Shown here one piece after another: positions 27,017 through 35,392 of a stretch of 64,000 bases of DNA (position 1 is the first letter of the stretch; each line of letters starts with the position of its first letter). The notes below the pieces were generated by a model. It did not search any database, was not told the DNA's origin, and worked only from the letters and a program-made list of their open reading frames with translations. This stretch comes from Marilutibacter chinensis (GTDB lineage Bacteria; Pseudomonadota; Gammaproteobacteria; Xanthomonadales; Xanthomonadaceae): the NCBI RefSeq assembly GCF_021725675.1, contig NZ_JAKJPO010000007.1, positions 1-64,000 of the forward strand, in the 5' to 3' direction. A program made the position numbers and the translations under genes.

Positions 27017-27760
27017 TCACGCCTGCTCGCGCTGCGGACCGGCAGGTGCGGCCGGGCCTGTCGAGGAGTGGCCGGCGGGCGCCAGCTCCAGGCCCCGGTC
27101 GAGCAGGGCGAGGGTGTGCCGGCGCAGCGCGTCGAAATCGAGATCCTCGGCCTGGAACAACTGTCTCCAGATCGGCGCTCCGGCGACCGGAAACAGGGTC
27201 AGGCCGACCAGCGACACCATCAGCAGGCGCGGATCGAGATCGGCATTGATCCCGCCACGCGACTGCGCCTCGGCGAAACGGCCGGCCATCATCAGCGGCA
27301 GTTGCGGGCCGACCCGCTCGAACAGCACGTCGCGCAGGCCGCCGCCCTCGCACAGCACCTCGCGCACCCACAGCGACGGCAGCCACGGATGTTCGGCGAC
27401 CACGACGCCGACGCCATGGACGAACGCACCGACCAGTCCCGCGATGTCGCCGCCGTCGCGCACGATCCGCTCCCGCAGCCCGGCGAACGCCGGCAGGATC
27501 CGCTCCTCGACCACCGCTTCGCGCAGTTGCCCCTTGTCGCCGAAGTAGTAGTGCAGCAGCGCCGGATTGACTCCGGCACGGTCGGCGATCCGCTTCAGCG
27601 TGGTGCCGGCGATGCCCTGCTCGACGTAGCACGCGATCGCGGCGTCCAGCACGCGCTCGCGCTGATCGGGCGCATCCGCGCCGGGACGCCCCGGCGCACG
27701 GCGAGGGGCGCCTTTGCCGGGGGCGCGCGGTTTCTTCTCGGCAGCGGGTCTGTTCGTCAT
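27017..27760 (-). CDS. TetR-family regulator (CecR/YbiH-like)
   Basis: The protein has 247 aa. A basic, Pro-rich N-terminal tail (1-33) precedes a TetR helix-turn-helix at about residues 36-80 (GTTLKRIADRAGVNPALLHYYFGDK). The C-terminal domain resembles CecR, the regulator of the E. coli ybhGFSR export operon, which has the same TetR-adaptor-ATPase-permease order. It probably represses its own operon through the AT-rich palindromic site just upstream. The ligand is unknown. The C-terminus carries a 20-residue Ala/Gly/Pro tail. Confidence 0.88.
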   Translation of the reverse strand: MTNRPAAEKKPRAPGKGAPRRAPGRPGADAPDQRERVLDAAIACYVEQGIAGTTLKRIADRAGVNPALLHYYFGDKGQLREAVVEERILPAFAGLRERIVRDGGDIAGLVGAFVHGVGVVVAEHPWLPSLWVREVLCEGGGLRDVLFERVGPQLPLMMAGRFAEAQSRGGINADLDPRLLMVSLVGLTLFPVAGAPIWRQLFQAEDLDFDALRRHTLALLDRGLELAPAGHSSTGPAAPAGPQREQA

Positions 27761-27765
27761 GCATC

Positions 27766-27790
27766 AATATTAATTAATCAATTAATTTTA
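27766..27790. promoter_or_regulatory. AT-rich palindromic operator upstream of the TetR gene
   Basis: TTAATTAATCAATTAATT is a near-perfect palindrome within 25 bases that are almost wholly A and T, in a genome of very high GC content. It lies 6-30 bases before the TetR-family start codon, where an autorepressor would bind and where the promoter should be. Binding by the adjacent regulator is inference. Confidence 0.6.
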
Positions 27791-27900
27791 TTTCAAGTCC
27801 CGTCCGACGAGCGGTAGACGGAGCCGTGAACGCCAGATCCGGCAAGTCGTGGACACCCCGGCAAAGGTAAGGTGGGCCCCCGCCCGCCGAGCTTCCACGG

Positions 27901-28146
27901 ATGCCCCCGTCGCGCCCACCTCAGCCCCGCTCCTTCCGTCGATGGCTGCGCAGCAACGCGCTGGCATTGTGGCTGTGGAGCCTGGGGCTGCTCGGCGTGA
28001 TCCGCTTCTTCACCCGGGCGATGCGCGACAGCGGCGCCGACACGGTCGCCTGGCTCTACCTGGTCGGCGGCGTGCTGGTGTTCGTGGCCGGTGTGATGGC
28101 GTGGGCCGGCGCGGTACGTCGCGATCGCACGACCCGGCCCGACTGA
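27901..28146 (+). CDS. small two-helix membrane protein of unknown function
   Basis: The protein has 81 aa with a basic N-terminus ([10 protein letters not shown]), two hydrophobic segments (about residues 20-38 and 48-70) and a basic tail. I do not recognise the family. Third codon positions are strongly G/C, like real genes here. No ribosome site is evident before the ATG. It is divergent from the TetR gene and lies 130 bases upstream of phoH. Confidence 0.5.
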   Translation: MPPSRPPQPRSFRRWLRSNALALWLWSLGLLGVIRFFTRAMRDSGADTVAWLYLVGGVLVFVAGVMAWAGAVRRDRTTRPD

Positions 28147-28277
28147 GCCACATTCGCGTCACGACGACCGGCGACCACAGCTTTGCGAAAACCGCCGCAT
28201 GGGCGCAAGCTTGGCGATACGAACCGGCCATCCCGTCCCCGCCTGTCGCCGACAGTCCGCCGACGGAGCTCCCCGCG

Positions 28278-29327
28278 ATGCCGACCTGCGGCCGCGCCTC
28301 GCGCCCTCCCCCATCAACGAACGAGCTTTCCTTGAACGACGCCACCGTCCGGACGACAGCGTCCGAATTCGCCCTCGATCCCGCGGACGCCGAACGCCTG
28401 GCCAACCTGGCCGGCCCGTTCGACAGCCACCTGCGCCTGCTCGAACTGCGGCTCGGCGTGGAGATCGCCAACCGCGGCAACGTCTTCCGCATCACCGGCC
28501 CCGGCGACGCCCTTCCGCGTGCGGAGAAGCTGTTGCGCGCGCTGTGGGACGACGCCGGCCGCGAGACCCTGGACGAGTCGGCGGTGCACCTGCACCTGGC
28601 GGAGGCCGGCGCCGACCGGATCGAAACCGACTACGAACCGCAGGATGTCTCGATCCGCGTCAAGCGCGGCACGATCCGCGGTCGCGGCGCCAATCAGCAG
28701 AAGTACCTGCACGCGATCGCCACCCACGACATCAACTTCGGCATCGGCCCGGCCGGCACCGGCAAGACCTTCCTCGCCGTCGCCAGTGCGGTCGAGGCGC
28801 TGAACGACGGCCGCGTGCACCGGCTGATCCTCGTACGGCCGGCGGTCGAGGCCGGCGAGAAGCTCGGCTTCCTGCCCGGCGACCTGACCCAGAAGGTCGA
28901 TCCCTACCTGCGTCCGCTGTACGACGCGCTGTACGAGATGCTCGGGGTCGAGAAGGTGGTCAAGCTGCTGGAGAAAAGCGTCATCGAGATCGCGCCGCTC
29001 GCCTACATGCGCGGACGCACGCTCAACGACGCCTTCGTGATCCTCGACGAGGCGCAGAACACCTCGATCGAACAGATGAAGATGTTCCTGACCCGGATCG
29101 GCTTCGGCAGCACCGCGGTGGTCACCGGCGACATGACCCAGATCGACCTGCCGCGCCACCAGAAATCGGGACTGAAGGACGCGCTGGAGGTGCTGCGCGG
29201 GGTCGAAGGGATTTCCTTCACCTTCTTCGAGTCGCGCGACGTGGTCCGGCATCCGCTGGTCGCACGGATCGTCAACGCCTACGATGCGCGCGACGCCACC
29301 GACAAGGCGACCGGATCCGCGCCATGA
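28278..29327 (+). CDS. phoH: PhoH family ATPase (YbeZ)
   Basis: The protein has 349 aa from the ATG at 28278, which has GGAG nine bases upstream; a TTG at 28332 closer to the conserved part is the alternative. A short N-terminal KH-like part (about 20-115) is followed by the PhoH ATPase core with Walker [30 protein letters not shown] and Walker [11 protein letters not shown]. PhoH/YbeZ works with the RNase YbeY in ribosome and RNA quality control. Its TGA overlaps the ybeY ATG by four bases. Confidence 0.93.
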   Translation: MPTCGRASRPPPSTNELSLNDATVRTTASEFALDPADAERLANLAGPFDSHLRLLELRLGVEIANRGNVFRITGPGDALPRAEKLLRALWDDAGRETLDESAVHLHLAEAGADRIETDYEPQDVSIRVKRGTIRGRGANQQKYLHAIATHDINFGIGPAGTGKTFLAVASAVEALNDGRVHRLILVRPAVEAGEKLGFLPGDLTQKVDPYLRPLYDALYEMLGVEKVVKLLEKSVIEIAPLAYMRGRTLNDAFVILDEAQNTSIEQMKMFLTRIGFGSTAVVTGDMTQIDLPRHQKSGLKDALEVLRGVEGISFTFFESRDVVRHPLVARIVNAYDARDATDKATGSAP

Positions 29328-29806
29328 CCAGAGGGCCCGTGCGTCTCGATGTCGCCGTCCATTACGGCCTGCCGCGCACCGGCATCCCGGCGGCGGTGAG
29401 CTTCCGCAAGTGGGTCGCAGCCGCGCTCGACGGCCGCATCCGCGAGGCCGACCTGGCGATCCGCATCGTCGACGCGCGCGAGGGCCGCGCGCTCAACCGC
29501 CACTACCGCGGCAAGGACTACGCCACCAACGTGCTCAGCTTTCCCGCGGAGATACCCGAGGGGTTGCCGAAGAACGTGAAGTTCCCGCTGCTGGGCGATC
29601 TTGTGATCTGCGCTCCGGTGGTCGCGCGCGAGGCGCGGGAACAGAAGAAACCGCTGGCGTTCCATTACGCCCACATGACCGTACATGGCGCCCTGCACCT
29701 GCTCGGCTGGGACCACGAGGACGAACGCGAGGCCGAATGCATGGAAGGGCTGGAGCGCGAGATCCTCGCCTCTCTCGGGATCGCCGATCCCTACCGCGAC
29801 GGCTGA
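29324..29806 (+). CDS. ybeY: endoribonuclease YbeY (rRNA maturation factor)
   Basis: The protein has 160 aa. YbeY is a zinc-dependent RNase for 16S rRNA 3'-end maturation and late-stage ribosome quality control. The metal site [14 protein letters not shown] (HxxxHxxxxxH) is intact, preceded by [10 protein letters not shown] and LLGDLVIC. It overlaps phoH and is followed about 155 bases later by corC, the usual order. Confidence 0.95.
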   Translation: MTRGPVRLDVAVHYGLPRTGIPAAVSFRKWVAAALDGRIREADLAIRIVDAREGRALNRHYRGKDYATNVLSFPAEIPEGLPKNVKFPLLGDLVICAPVVAREAREQKKPLAFHYAHMTVHGALHLLGWDHEDEREAECMEGLEREILASLGIADPYRDG

Positions 29807-29963
29807 CGGCATGGGCAGGCGCTGCCGGTCCCGCCGCGGCCACCGGTTCGCCCCGCCGTCCCGGCATGGCACCCGGCCCACCCGCCGGGACGGGCGGCAC
29901 GCCCCGATTCCGCGGTAGACTGGGTTGGCGCGCCCAACCCCCGCGGGCGTTTCTGCAGACGCA

Positions 29964-30872
29964 ATGTCCGAGGACGACAGTAGTACCCAAACCCCAGAAC
30001 ACGCCGACCGGCTCCACGAGAAGCCGCACGAAGGCAAGCACCCGGAGAAGCGGCGCTCCTGGCTGGAACGCATCAGCTCGGCACTGTCGGGCGAGCCTAC
30101 CTCCCGCGAGGACCTGGTCGAACTGCTCAGGGACGCCCAGGCCGACGGCCTGATCGCGGCGGACACCCTGGCGATGATGGAGGGCGCGATCGGCGTCTCC
30201 GATCTCAGCGTCGGCGATGTGATGGTGCCGCGCTCGCAGATGGTCATGCTGGCGGCCGAAGCGCCGCTGATGGATCTGATGAAGGACGTGGTCGAATCCG
30301 GCCACTCCCGCTTCCCGGTCCACGGCGAGGACAAGGACGACATCCTCGGCATCCTGCTCGCCAAGGATCTGCTGCGCGCGGTGATCGCCACCGAGGACGG
30401 TCCGCTCGGCATCCACGAGCTGCTGCGCCCGGCGGTGCTGATCCCCGAGTCCAAGCGCCTGGACGTGCTGCTGCGCGAATTCCGCCTCAGCCGCAACCAC
30501 ATGGCGATCGTGATCGACGAGTATGGCGGCGTCGCCGGCCTGCTCACGATCGAGGACGTGCTGGAGCAGATCGTCGGCGAGATCGACGACGAGCACGACG
30601 ATGCCGAGGACCCGAACGCGCTGATCGCCGCGCAGGCGGACGGCCAGTTCGTGGTCGATGCGCTGACCCCGATCGACGACTTCAACGAGCGCTTCGGCGC
30701 GGATTTCGACGACGACGAATACGACACCATCGGCGGACTGGTGATCGCCGCGATCGGCCATCTGCCCGAGGCCGGCGAGGAACTGACCCTGGGCCGTTTC
30801 GTGTTCCGCGTCTCCAGCGCCGATGCGCGCCGGGTACATGCCTTCCACGTGGGCATCCTCGGCGATGCGTGA
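29964..30872 (+). CDS. corC: CorC/YbeX-type CBS-domain protein
   Basis: The protein has 302 aa and no membrane segments. An acidic, charged N-terminus (1-50) precedes VGDVMVPRSQMVML, then paired CBS domains (about 75-205) with HSRFPVHGEDKDDILGILLAKDLL and NHMAIVIDEYGGVAGLLTIEDVLEQIVGEI, then a CorC_HlyC domain to the end. E. coli YbeX (CorC) is linked to magnesium/cobalt homeostasis and ribosome function. A corA-type transporter lies 1.3 kb downstream, a sensible partner. Lnt, which usually follows corC, is absent here. Confidence 0.93.
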   Translation: MSEDDSSTQTPEHADRLHEKPHEGKHPEKRRSWLERISSALSGEPTSREDLVELLRDAQADGLIAADTLAMMEGAIGVSDLSVGDVMVPRSQMVMLAAEAPLMDLMKDVVESGHSRFPVHGEDKDDILGILLAKDLLRAVIATEDGPLGIHELLRPAVLIPESKRLDVLLREFRLSRNHMAIVIDEYGGVAGLLTIEDVLEQIVGEIDDEHDDAEDPNALIAAQADGQFVVDALTPIDDFNERFGADFDDDEYDTIGGLVIAAIGHLPEAGEELTLGRFVFRVSSADARRVHAFHVGILGDA

Positions 30873-32121
30873 GCGCCGGGGGCGCTCGGCCCGGCTGCGC
30901 GGCTGGCTCGCCGTCGGACTGTGGACGCTGGCGATGCTGGTATCGGCCGGTGCCGTCGCGCAGACGCCGGCACCCGGGGCCGCGCCGTCCGGATCCGCAC
31001 CCGCCGCCCTGTCCGCACCGCCGCCCAGGATCGGGATCGTGACGATGCTGCCGGGCGAGGTGTTCTTCGAACGCTTCGGCCACAACGCACTGCTGGTCGA
31101 CGACCCTGCGAACGGACAGGCGCTGGCCTACAACTACGGCTTCTTCGACCCCACCGAACCCGACTTCGTCGCCCGCTTCGTCCGCGGCGACATGCGCTAC
31201 ATGCTTGCGGTGATTCCGTTCACCGACGACCTCGCCTATTACGACCGGGTCGGCCGCGGCGTCTCGGTGCAGTGGCTGGACCTGACCCCGGCGCAGGCGG
31301 GCGCGCTGGCGGATGCGCTGGCGCGCAACGCGCTGCCCGAGAACGCGCGCTACCGCTACGACTACTTTCTCGACAACTGCTCGACCCGGGTCCGCGATGC
31401 GCTCGATGCGGCGCTCGGCGGCGGCCTCGAGCGGCAGTTGCAGGGACGCTCGCACGGCACCAGCTTCCGCAGCGAGGCGCTGCGGCTGGCCCGTCCGGCG
31501 CCGTGGATGTGGCTGGGCTTCGACCTCGGCCTGGGTCCGGCGGCCGATGTTCCGCAGCCGTTGTGGGGCGAGTCGTTCGTGCCGATGCGGCTGCAGGCGG
31601 CCTTGCGCGAGGTCGACAATCCGGCCACCGGCGAGCCGCTGGTCGCGTCCGAACAGACCCTGCTGCCGCACCGGCTGCCGCCGGAGCCAGCCGAGGGCAG
31701 GCCGCGGTGGTGGCCGTGGGCGCTGGCCGGAATCGCGGCCGGCCTTGGCCTGGCCTGGCTCGGCCGCCGGCATCCGCGGCTGACCGCCGGCATTGCGGCA
31801 CCGTTCTGGCTGCTGTGCGGCGCCCTGGGTGCGGTGATGCTGTTCGTCTGGTTCGGTACCGAGCATCGTTTCGGATGGGCGAATCGCAACCTGCTGCTGT
31901 TCAGCCCGCTGTGCTGGCTGCTGCTGCCGGGCGCGTGGCAGGTGCTGCGCGGGCGACGTCCCCGCGCCTGGTTCGCGACGCTGCTGGCGGTCGTCGCGCT
32001 GCTGCCCGTGGCCGCCCTGTTCTTCTACTGGCTGCAGGCATACCCGCAACGCAACCTGCACTGGATCGTGCTGCTGTGGCCGGTCCACCTGGGTCTGCTG
32101 TCGGGCCTGGGCCGGCGCTGA
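30865..32121 (+). CDS. DUF4105 domain membrane protein
   Basis: The protein has 418 aa and overlaps the end of corC by eight bases. A signal peptide (cut near VAQT) is followed by a Pro/Ala-rich spacer and a DUF4105 domain with GEVFFERFGHNALLV, YNYGFFDP and YDYFLDNCSTRVRDAL, containing the conserved His, Asn and Cys of the family. Three or four membrane helices follow at about 285-410. The DNC/H pattern recalls papain-like NlpC/P60 folds, so a periplasmic hydrolase is possible but unproven. It takes the place usually held by lnt. Confidence 0.85.
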   Translation: MRERRGRSARLRGWLAVGLWTLAMLVSAGAVAQTPAPGAAPSGSAPAALSAPPPRIGIVTMLPGEVFFERFGHNALLVDDPANGQALAYNYGFFDPTEPDFVARFVRGDMRYMLAVIPFTDDLAYYDRVGRGVSVQWLDLTPAQAGALADALARNALPENARYRYDYFLDNCSTRVRDALDAALGGGLERQLQGRSHGTSFRSEALRLARPAPWMWLGFDLGLGPAADVPQPLWGESFVPMRLQAALREVDNPATGEPLVASEQTLLPHRLPPEPAEGRPRWWPWALAGIAAGLGLAWLGRRHPRLTAGIAAPFWLLCGALGAVMLFVWFGTEHRFGWANRNLLLFSPLCWLLLPGAWQVLRGRRPRAWFATLLAVVALLPVAALFFYWLQAYPQRNLHWIVLLWPVHLGLLSGLGRR

Positions 32122-32150
32122 GCTTGCCGAGCCTCCGCCGCGGGGGCACG

Positions 32151-33155
32151 ATGCGCGGCATGAAGGATCCCTCGCTGCCATCCTGCGTGGTGAACTGCGT
32201 GGTCTACGACCGCGCGGGACGCCGGCGCGACATCGGCCTGGACGAGATCAGCGATGTCCTGGCGGTGGACGACGGCAGCTTCGTCTGGATCGGCCTGTAC
32301 GAACCCGACGAGGGCCTGCTCGAAAAGCTGCAGGAGGAGTTCGACCTGCACGACCTGGCCGTCGAGGACGCCGGCAACGCGCACCAGCGGCCCAAGCTGG
32401 AGAGCTACGGCAACTCGCTGTTCATCGTCGCGCACACGGCGCAGAGCGTCGACAGCCATATCCGCTTCGGCGAGAGCCACTTGTTCGTCGGGCCGCGCTA
32501 CCTGGTGACCGTGCGCCACGGCGCGTCGACCAGCTACGCTCCTGCCCGCGCGCGTTTCGAACGCGAGGCCGCCGATATCGAGCACCCGGGCTCTGGTACG
32601 GCGCTGTACATGGTGCTGGACCTGATCGTCGACAACTTCATGCCGATCGTGCAGGAGTTCAGCCAGGACCTGTACGAGCTGGAGCAGGACGTCTTTGCCG
32701 AAGAGTTCCGCAGCGAGACGGTGAAGAGGCTCTACGACCTCAAGCGCGAGCTGACCCGGCTGCGCATGGCGGTCACGCCGCTGCAGGACATCCTCGGCCA
32801 GCTGGCCCGGCCGCGTGGCGCGCTGATCGACGAAGAGAGCCAGCTGTACTTCCGCGACGTGCTCGACCATGTCGTGCGCATCAACGACTCGACCGACACC
32901 CTGCGCGAGATGCTGACCGCGGCGATGAGCGTGAATCTGTCGCTGGTCACCATCCACCAGGGCGAGGTGGTCAAGCGCCTGGCCGGCTGGGCGGCGCTGC
33001 TGGCCGCTCCAACGCTGATCGCCAGCTGGTACGGCATGAACTACAAGCACATGCCCGAACTGGACGGACGCTACAGCTATCCGATCCTGATCGGCGTCAC
33101 GATCACGGTCTGTCTCGCTTTGTATGGATGGCTGCGCCGGTCCAGATGGCTGTGA
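32151..33155 (+). CDS. corA: CorA-family magnesium/cobalt transporter
   Basis: The protein has 334 aa from the ATG at 32151; the next ATG at 32160 is equally possible. CorA forms pentameric channels for Mg2+. A large cytoplasmic domain rich in acidic and basic residues (about 1-270) leads to two C-terminal helices, with the selectivity motif YGMN followed by an acidic-hydrophobic loop (YKHMPEL). A short basic tail (LRRSRW) ends the protein, as expected. The corC-DUF4105-corA order suggests a functional group for divalent metal handling. Confidence 0.93.
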   Translation: MRGMKDPSLPSCVVNCVVYDRAGRRRDIGLDEISDVLAVDDGSFVWIGLYEPDEGLLEKLQEEFDLHDLAVEDAGNAHQRPKLESYGNSLFIVAHTAQSVDSHIRFGESHLFVGPRYLVTVRHGASTSYAPARARFEREAADIEHPGSGTALYMVLDLIVDNFMPIVQEFSQDLYELEQDVFAEEFRSETVKRLYDLKRELTRLRMAVTPLQDILGQLARPRGALIDEESQLYFRDVLDHVVRINDSTDTLREMLTAAMSVNLSLVTIHQGEVVKRLAGWAALLAAPTLIASWYGMNYKHMPELDGRYSYPILIGVTITVCLALYGWLRRSRWL

Positions 33156-33404
33156 CCGCGGCACCGGCGCGGCGTGCCGCTGCGGAGGTCGCTCCCGTCT
33201 GATCTCGGTCCCGCCTGGCCGGTTGCCGGGGGCACAATGCACGGCATGGAGACCGGCCCCGTCGCGGTCGCCAGCACCCGCACGATGTGACGGACTGGAC
33301 GTTTCCGGGCCCGCTTCCATACGGCAGGGTCGGGAAACCGTGCTAACCTCGGCCCGAGCGGGCTTAAGGCCAGGCCCGCGTCTTCGCAACCGGAGCGATC
33401 CGTA

Positions 33405-34160
33405 ATGCGTACAGCAGTCACCGTATTGGCGGCCCTCGCAGCCGCCCTCGTCATGGTTTCATGCACCGCAGGACCGAGTAGTGCCAAGGAGCAAAATCGC
33501 ATGTCAGCATCCATGAAAGAATCCAGCACCCCGTTCAACGATCCGTCGATCCAGCCGTTGGCCGATGCCGTGGCCGCCGGCGACGTCGCCCGCATCCGCG
33601 AGCTGGCGCCCGGCAGCGACCTGTCCGCGCAGGGCGACGACGGCGTCACCCTGCTCGAATGGGCGATCTGGAACCAGAAGCCCGCCGCGCTGGCAGCCCT
33701 GCTGGAGGCCGGCGCCGACGCCGCGCAGCCGGCCACCGACCAGGACACCGTCGCCCACATGGCGGCGATGGTCGAGGATCCCCGGTACCTGCAGGTGCTG
33801 ATCGACCACCACGCACCGGTCGACATCGTCAGCCCGCGTGCCGGCTGGACGCCGGTATTCCGCGCGGTGCAGAACCGGCGCACGCCCCAACTGGACATGC
33901 TGGTCGGCGCCGGCGTCGACCTGCAGCGCAAGGACTCGATGGGCAACAGCCTGCTGCACGTCGCCGCCAACGTGAACGATGCCGGATGCGTGCTGCGCCT
34001 GCTCGAGGCCGGCGTCGACCCGAATGCCGTCAACAGCCGCGGCGAAACCTTCCAGGATGCTCTGTTTGCCGGCTCCGACGCGCGCCTCAACGCACAGGCC
34101 CGCGCCGAACGGCAGCAAGTGCGTGACTGGCTCGCGGCCCAGGGCATCGCCACCCGCTGA
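33405..34160 (+). CDS. ankyrin-repeat lipoprotein, candidate immunity protein
   Basis: The protein has 251 aa. A lipoprotein signal with lipobox LVMVSC gives lipidated C20. After a short linker come about four ankyrin repeats (residues about 50-230), recognisable from DGVTLLEWAIWNQKPAALAALL, AGWTPVFRAVQNRRTPQLDMLV and GNSLLHVAANVNDAGCVLRLL-type helices. The next gene, 65 bases on, is a lipase without a signal peptide. Ankyrin-containing periplasmic lipoproteins are known as immunity partners of phospholipase effectors of type VI secretion systems, so I suggest it protects against its neighbour. That role is inference; no secretion genes are in the window. Confidence 0.85.
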   Translation: MRTAVTVLAALAAALVMVSCTAGPSSAKEQNRMSASMKESSTPFNDPSIQPLADAVAAGDVARIRELAPGSDLSAQGDDGVTLLEWAIWNQKPAALAALLEAGADAAQPATDQDTVAHMAAMVEDPRYLQVLIDHHAPVDIVSPRAGWTPVFRAVQNRRTPQLDMLVGAGVDLQRKDSMGNSLLHVAANVNDAGCVLRLLEAGVDPNAVNSRGETFQDALFAGSDARLNAQARAERQQVRDWLAAQGIATR

Positions 34161-34225
34161 ATCCGCCGGTTCGTGAATTCGATCAACTGACGGGCCTGGA
34201 GGGCCCGCCACCGCAAGGAGCTGCG

Positions 34226-35254
34226 ATGAACGCGCAAATGGAGAATCTTTCCAACACCCCCGGCCACGGCGAAGGATTCGCCGGACAGATCGCTGGCCGC
34301 GAGCCCCACGAGATCGATCGCCAGCTGTCCGCGATCCTGCAGGACAACTACAACTGGACCGACGAACGCCGCGGCCGCGAATTCGAGCATTCGAGCCCTC
34401 CAGCCGGCTGGTCGCGGATGGACGACGCGGCGCTGCGCGAAGCCGGCATCGACCCGAGCCTGCTGCATGACGGCAAGAGCGGGTTCGGCGCCAACTTCTA
34501 CACCAACGACCAGGGGCACGTGGTACTGGCCTTCACCGGCACCGACGAGGGCCGCGACTGGAGGCACAACCTGCGCCAGGGCCTGGGACTGCGGGACGCC
34601 CAGTACGACCAGGCGATCGCGCTGGCCGGACAGGCCGAGCGCGCGTACGGCGACAACCTGGTGATCACCGGCCACTCGCTCGGCGGCGGCCTGGCCGCGG
34701 CCGCCAGCATGGTCCACGAGGTGCCGGCGGTGACCTTCAATGCCGCCGGCGTCAACGACCGCACGCTGGAGCGCTTCGGCTACGACGCCGACGTGCTCAA
34801 GCAGGAAGCCGAACAGGGCCTGATCCGCAGTTATTCGGTCAAGAGCGAGATCCTGACCCATCTGCAGGAAGACAGTTTTCCGCTGAAGTACGCGATGCCC
34901 GACGCGCCCGGCACCCGGATCGAACTGCCGGACCCGGATCCGCTGTCGTTCTTCGAGCGCATCGTGCCGGGCAAGATGCTGATGCACCGGGTCGACCTGC
35001 ACTACATCGATTCGGTGATGGAGGCGCAGGACGCGGCCGGGCTGTCGGTGCGCCGCTTCGACCACGAGCAGGGCCGCGTCGACCTGGGTCAGGATGCCAG
35101 CGCGCGCCTGGATCGCCTGCTGGCCGGCCAGATCGACCCGGGTGCGCAGCAGACCTGGGACCGCGAGACGGCCGCCCATCGTCTCGACCCCGCACAGGCG
35201 CAGGATCCGGTGGCCCAGCAGCAGACGGCCGAACAGGCCGGTATCGGCCGCTGA
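34226..35254 (+). CDS. class-3-like lipase without signal peptide, candidate secreted effector
   Basis: The protein has 342 aa. The nucleophile elbow GHSLGGG places Ser151, preceded by VLAFTGTDEGRDWRHN (oxyanion region of class-3/DUF2974 lipases). A likely catalytic His lies in MLMHRVDLHYID (H254 or H259). There is no signal peptide or lipobox. The last 75 residues are hydrophilic and rich in Gln, Asp and Ala, unlike the folded core. The pairing with an upstream ankyrin lipoprotein fits a toxin delivered by a type VI or type IV system into a rival's periplasm; I do not see a complete XVIPCD-type secretion domain. It could otherwise be a cytoplasmic phospholipase. Confidence 0.85.
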   Translation: MNAQMENLSNTPGHGEGFAGQIAGREPHEIDRQLSAILQDNYNWTDERRGREFEHSSPPAGWSRMDDAALREAGIDPSLLHDGKSGFGANFYTNDQGHVVLAFTGTDEGRDWRHNLRQGLGLRDAQYDQAIALAGQAERAYGDNLVITGHSLGGGLAAAASMVHEVPAVTFNAAGVNDRTLERFGYDADVLKQEAEQGLIRSYSVKSEILTHLQEDSFPLKYAMPDAPGTRIELPDPDPLSFFERIVPGKMLMHRVDLHYIDSVMEAQDAAGLSVRRFDHEQGRVDLGQDASARLDRLLAGQIDPGAQQTWDRETAAHRLDPAQAQDPVAQQQTAEQAGIGR

Positions 35255-35274
35255 GGCAACCGGGCGCAGGATCG

Positions 35275-35305
35275 GGCGCCGCTCTCACCCGGAGAGAGCG
35301 GTGCC
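35275..35305. terminator. hairpin between convergent lipase and ArsA genes
   Basis: CCGCTCTC and GAGAGCGG form a perfect 8-bp stem around a 7-base loop, extendable to 12 bp with one G-T pair. It lies 21 bases after the lipase stop. No T run follows on either strand, so factor-independent termination would be weak. Confidence 0.4.
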
Positions 35306-35392
35306 GGTCCGGGCCACTCTTCCGGACGTTGGCCCGCACACTCCCTTCGGAACGCCTTCCCGACCGAGCTCTGGCGAGTGGCCGGGACGTGC

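Noticed and set aside
34226..35254. XVIPCD-type type IV effector
   Set aside because: The Gln-rich tail is suggestive, but I cannot see the conserved segments of that secretion domain, so the delivery system is left open.
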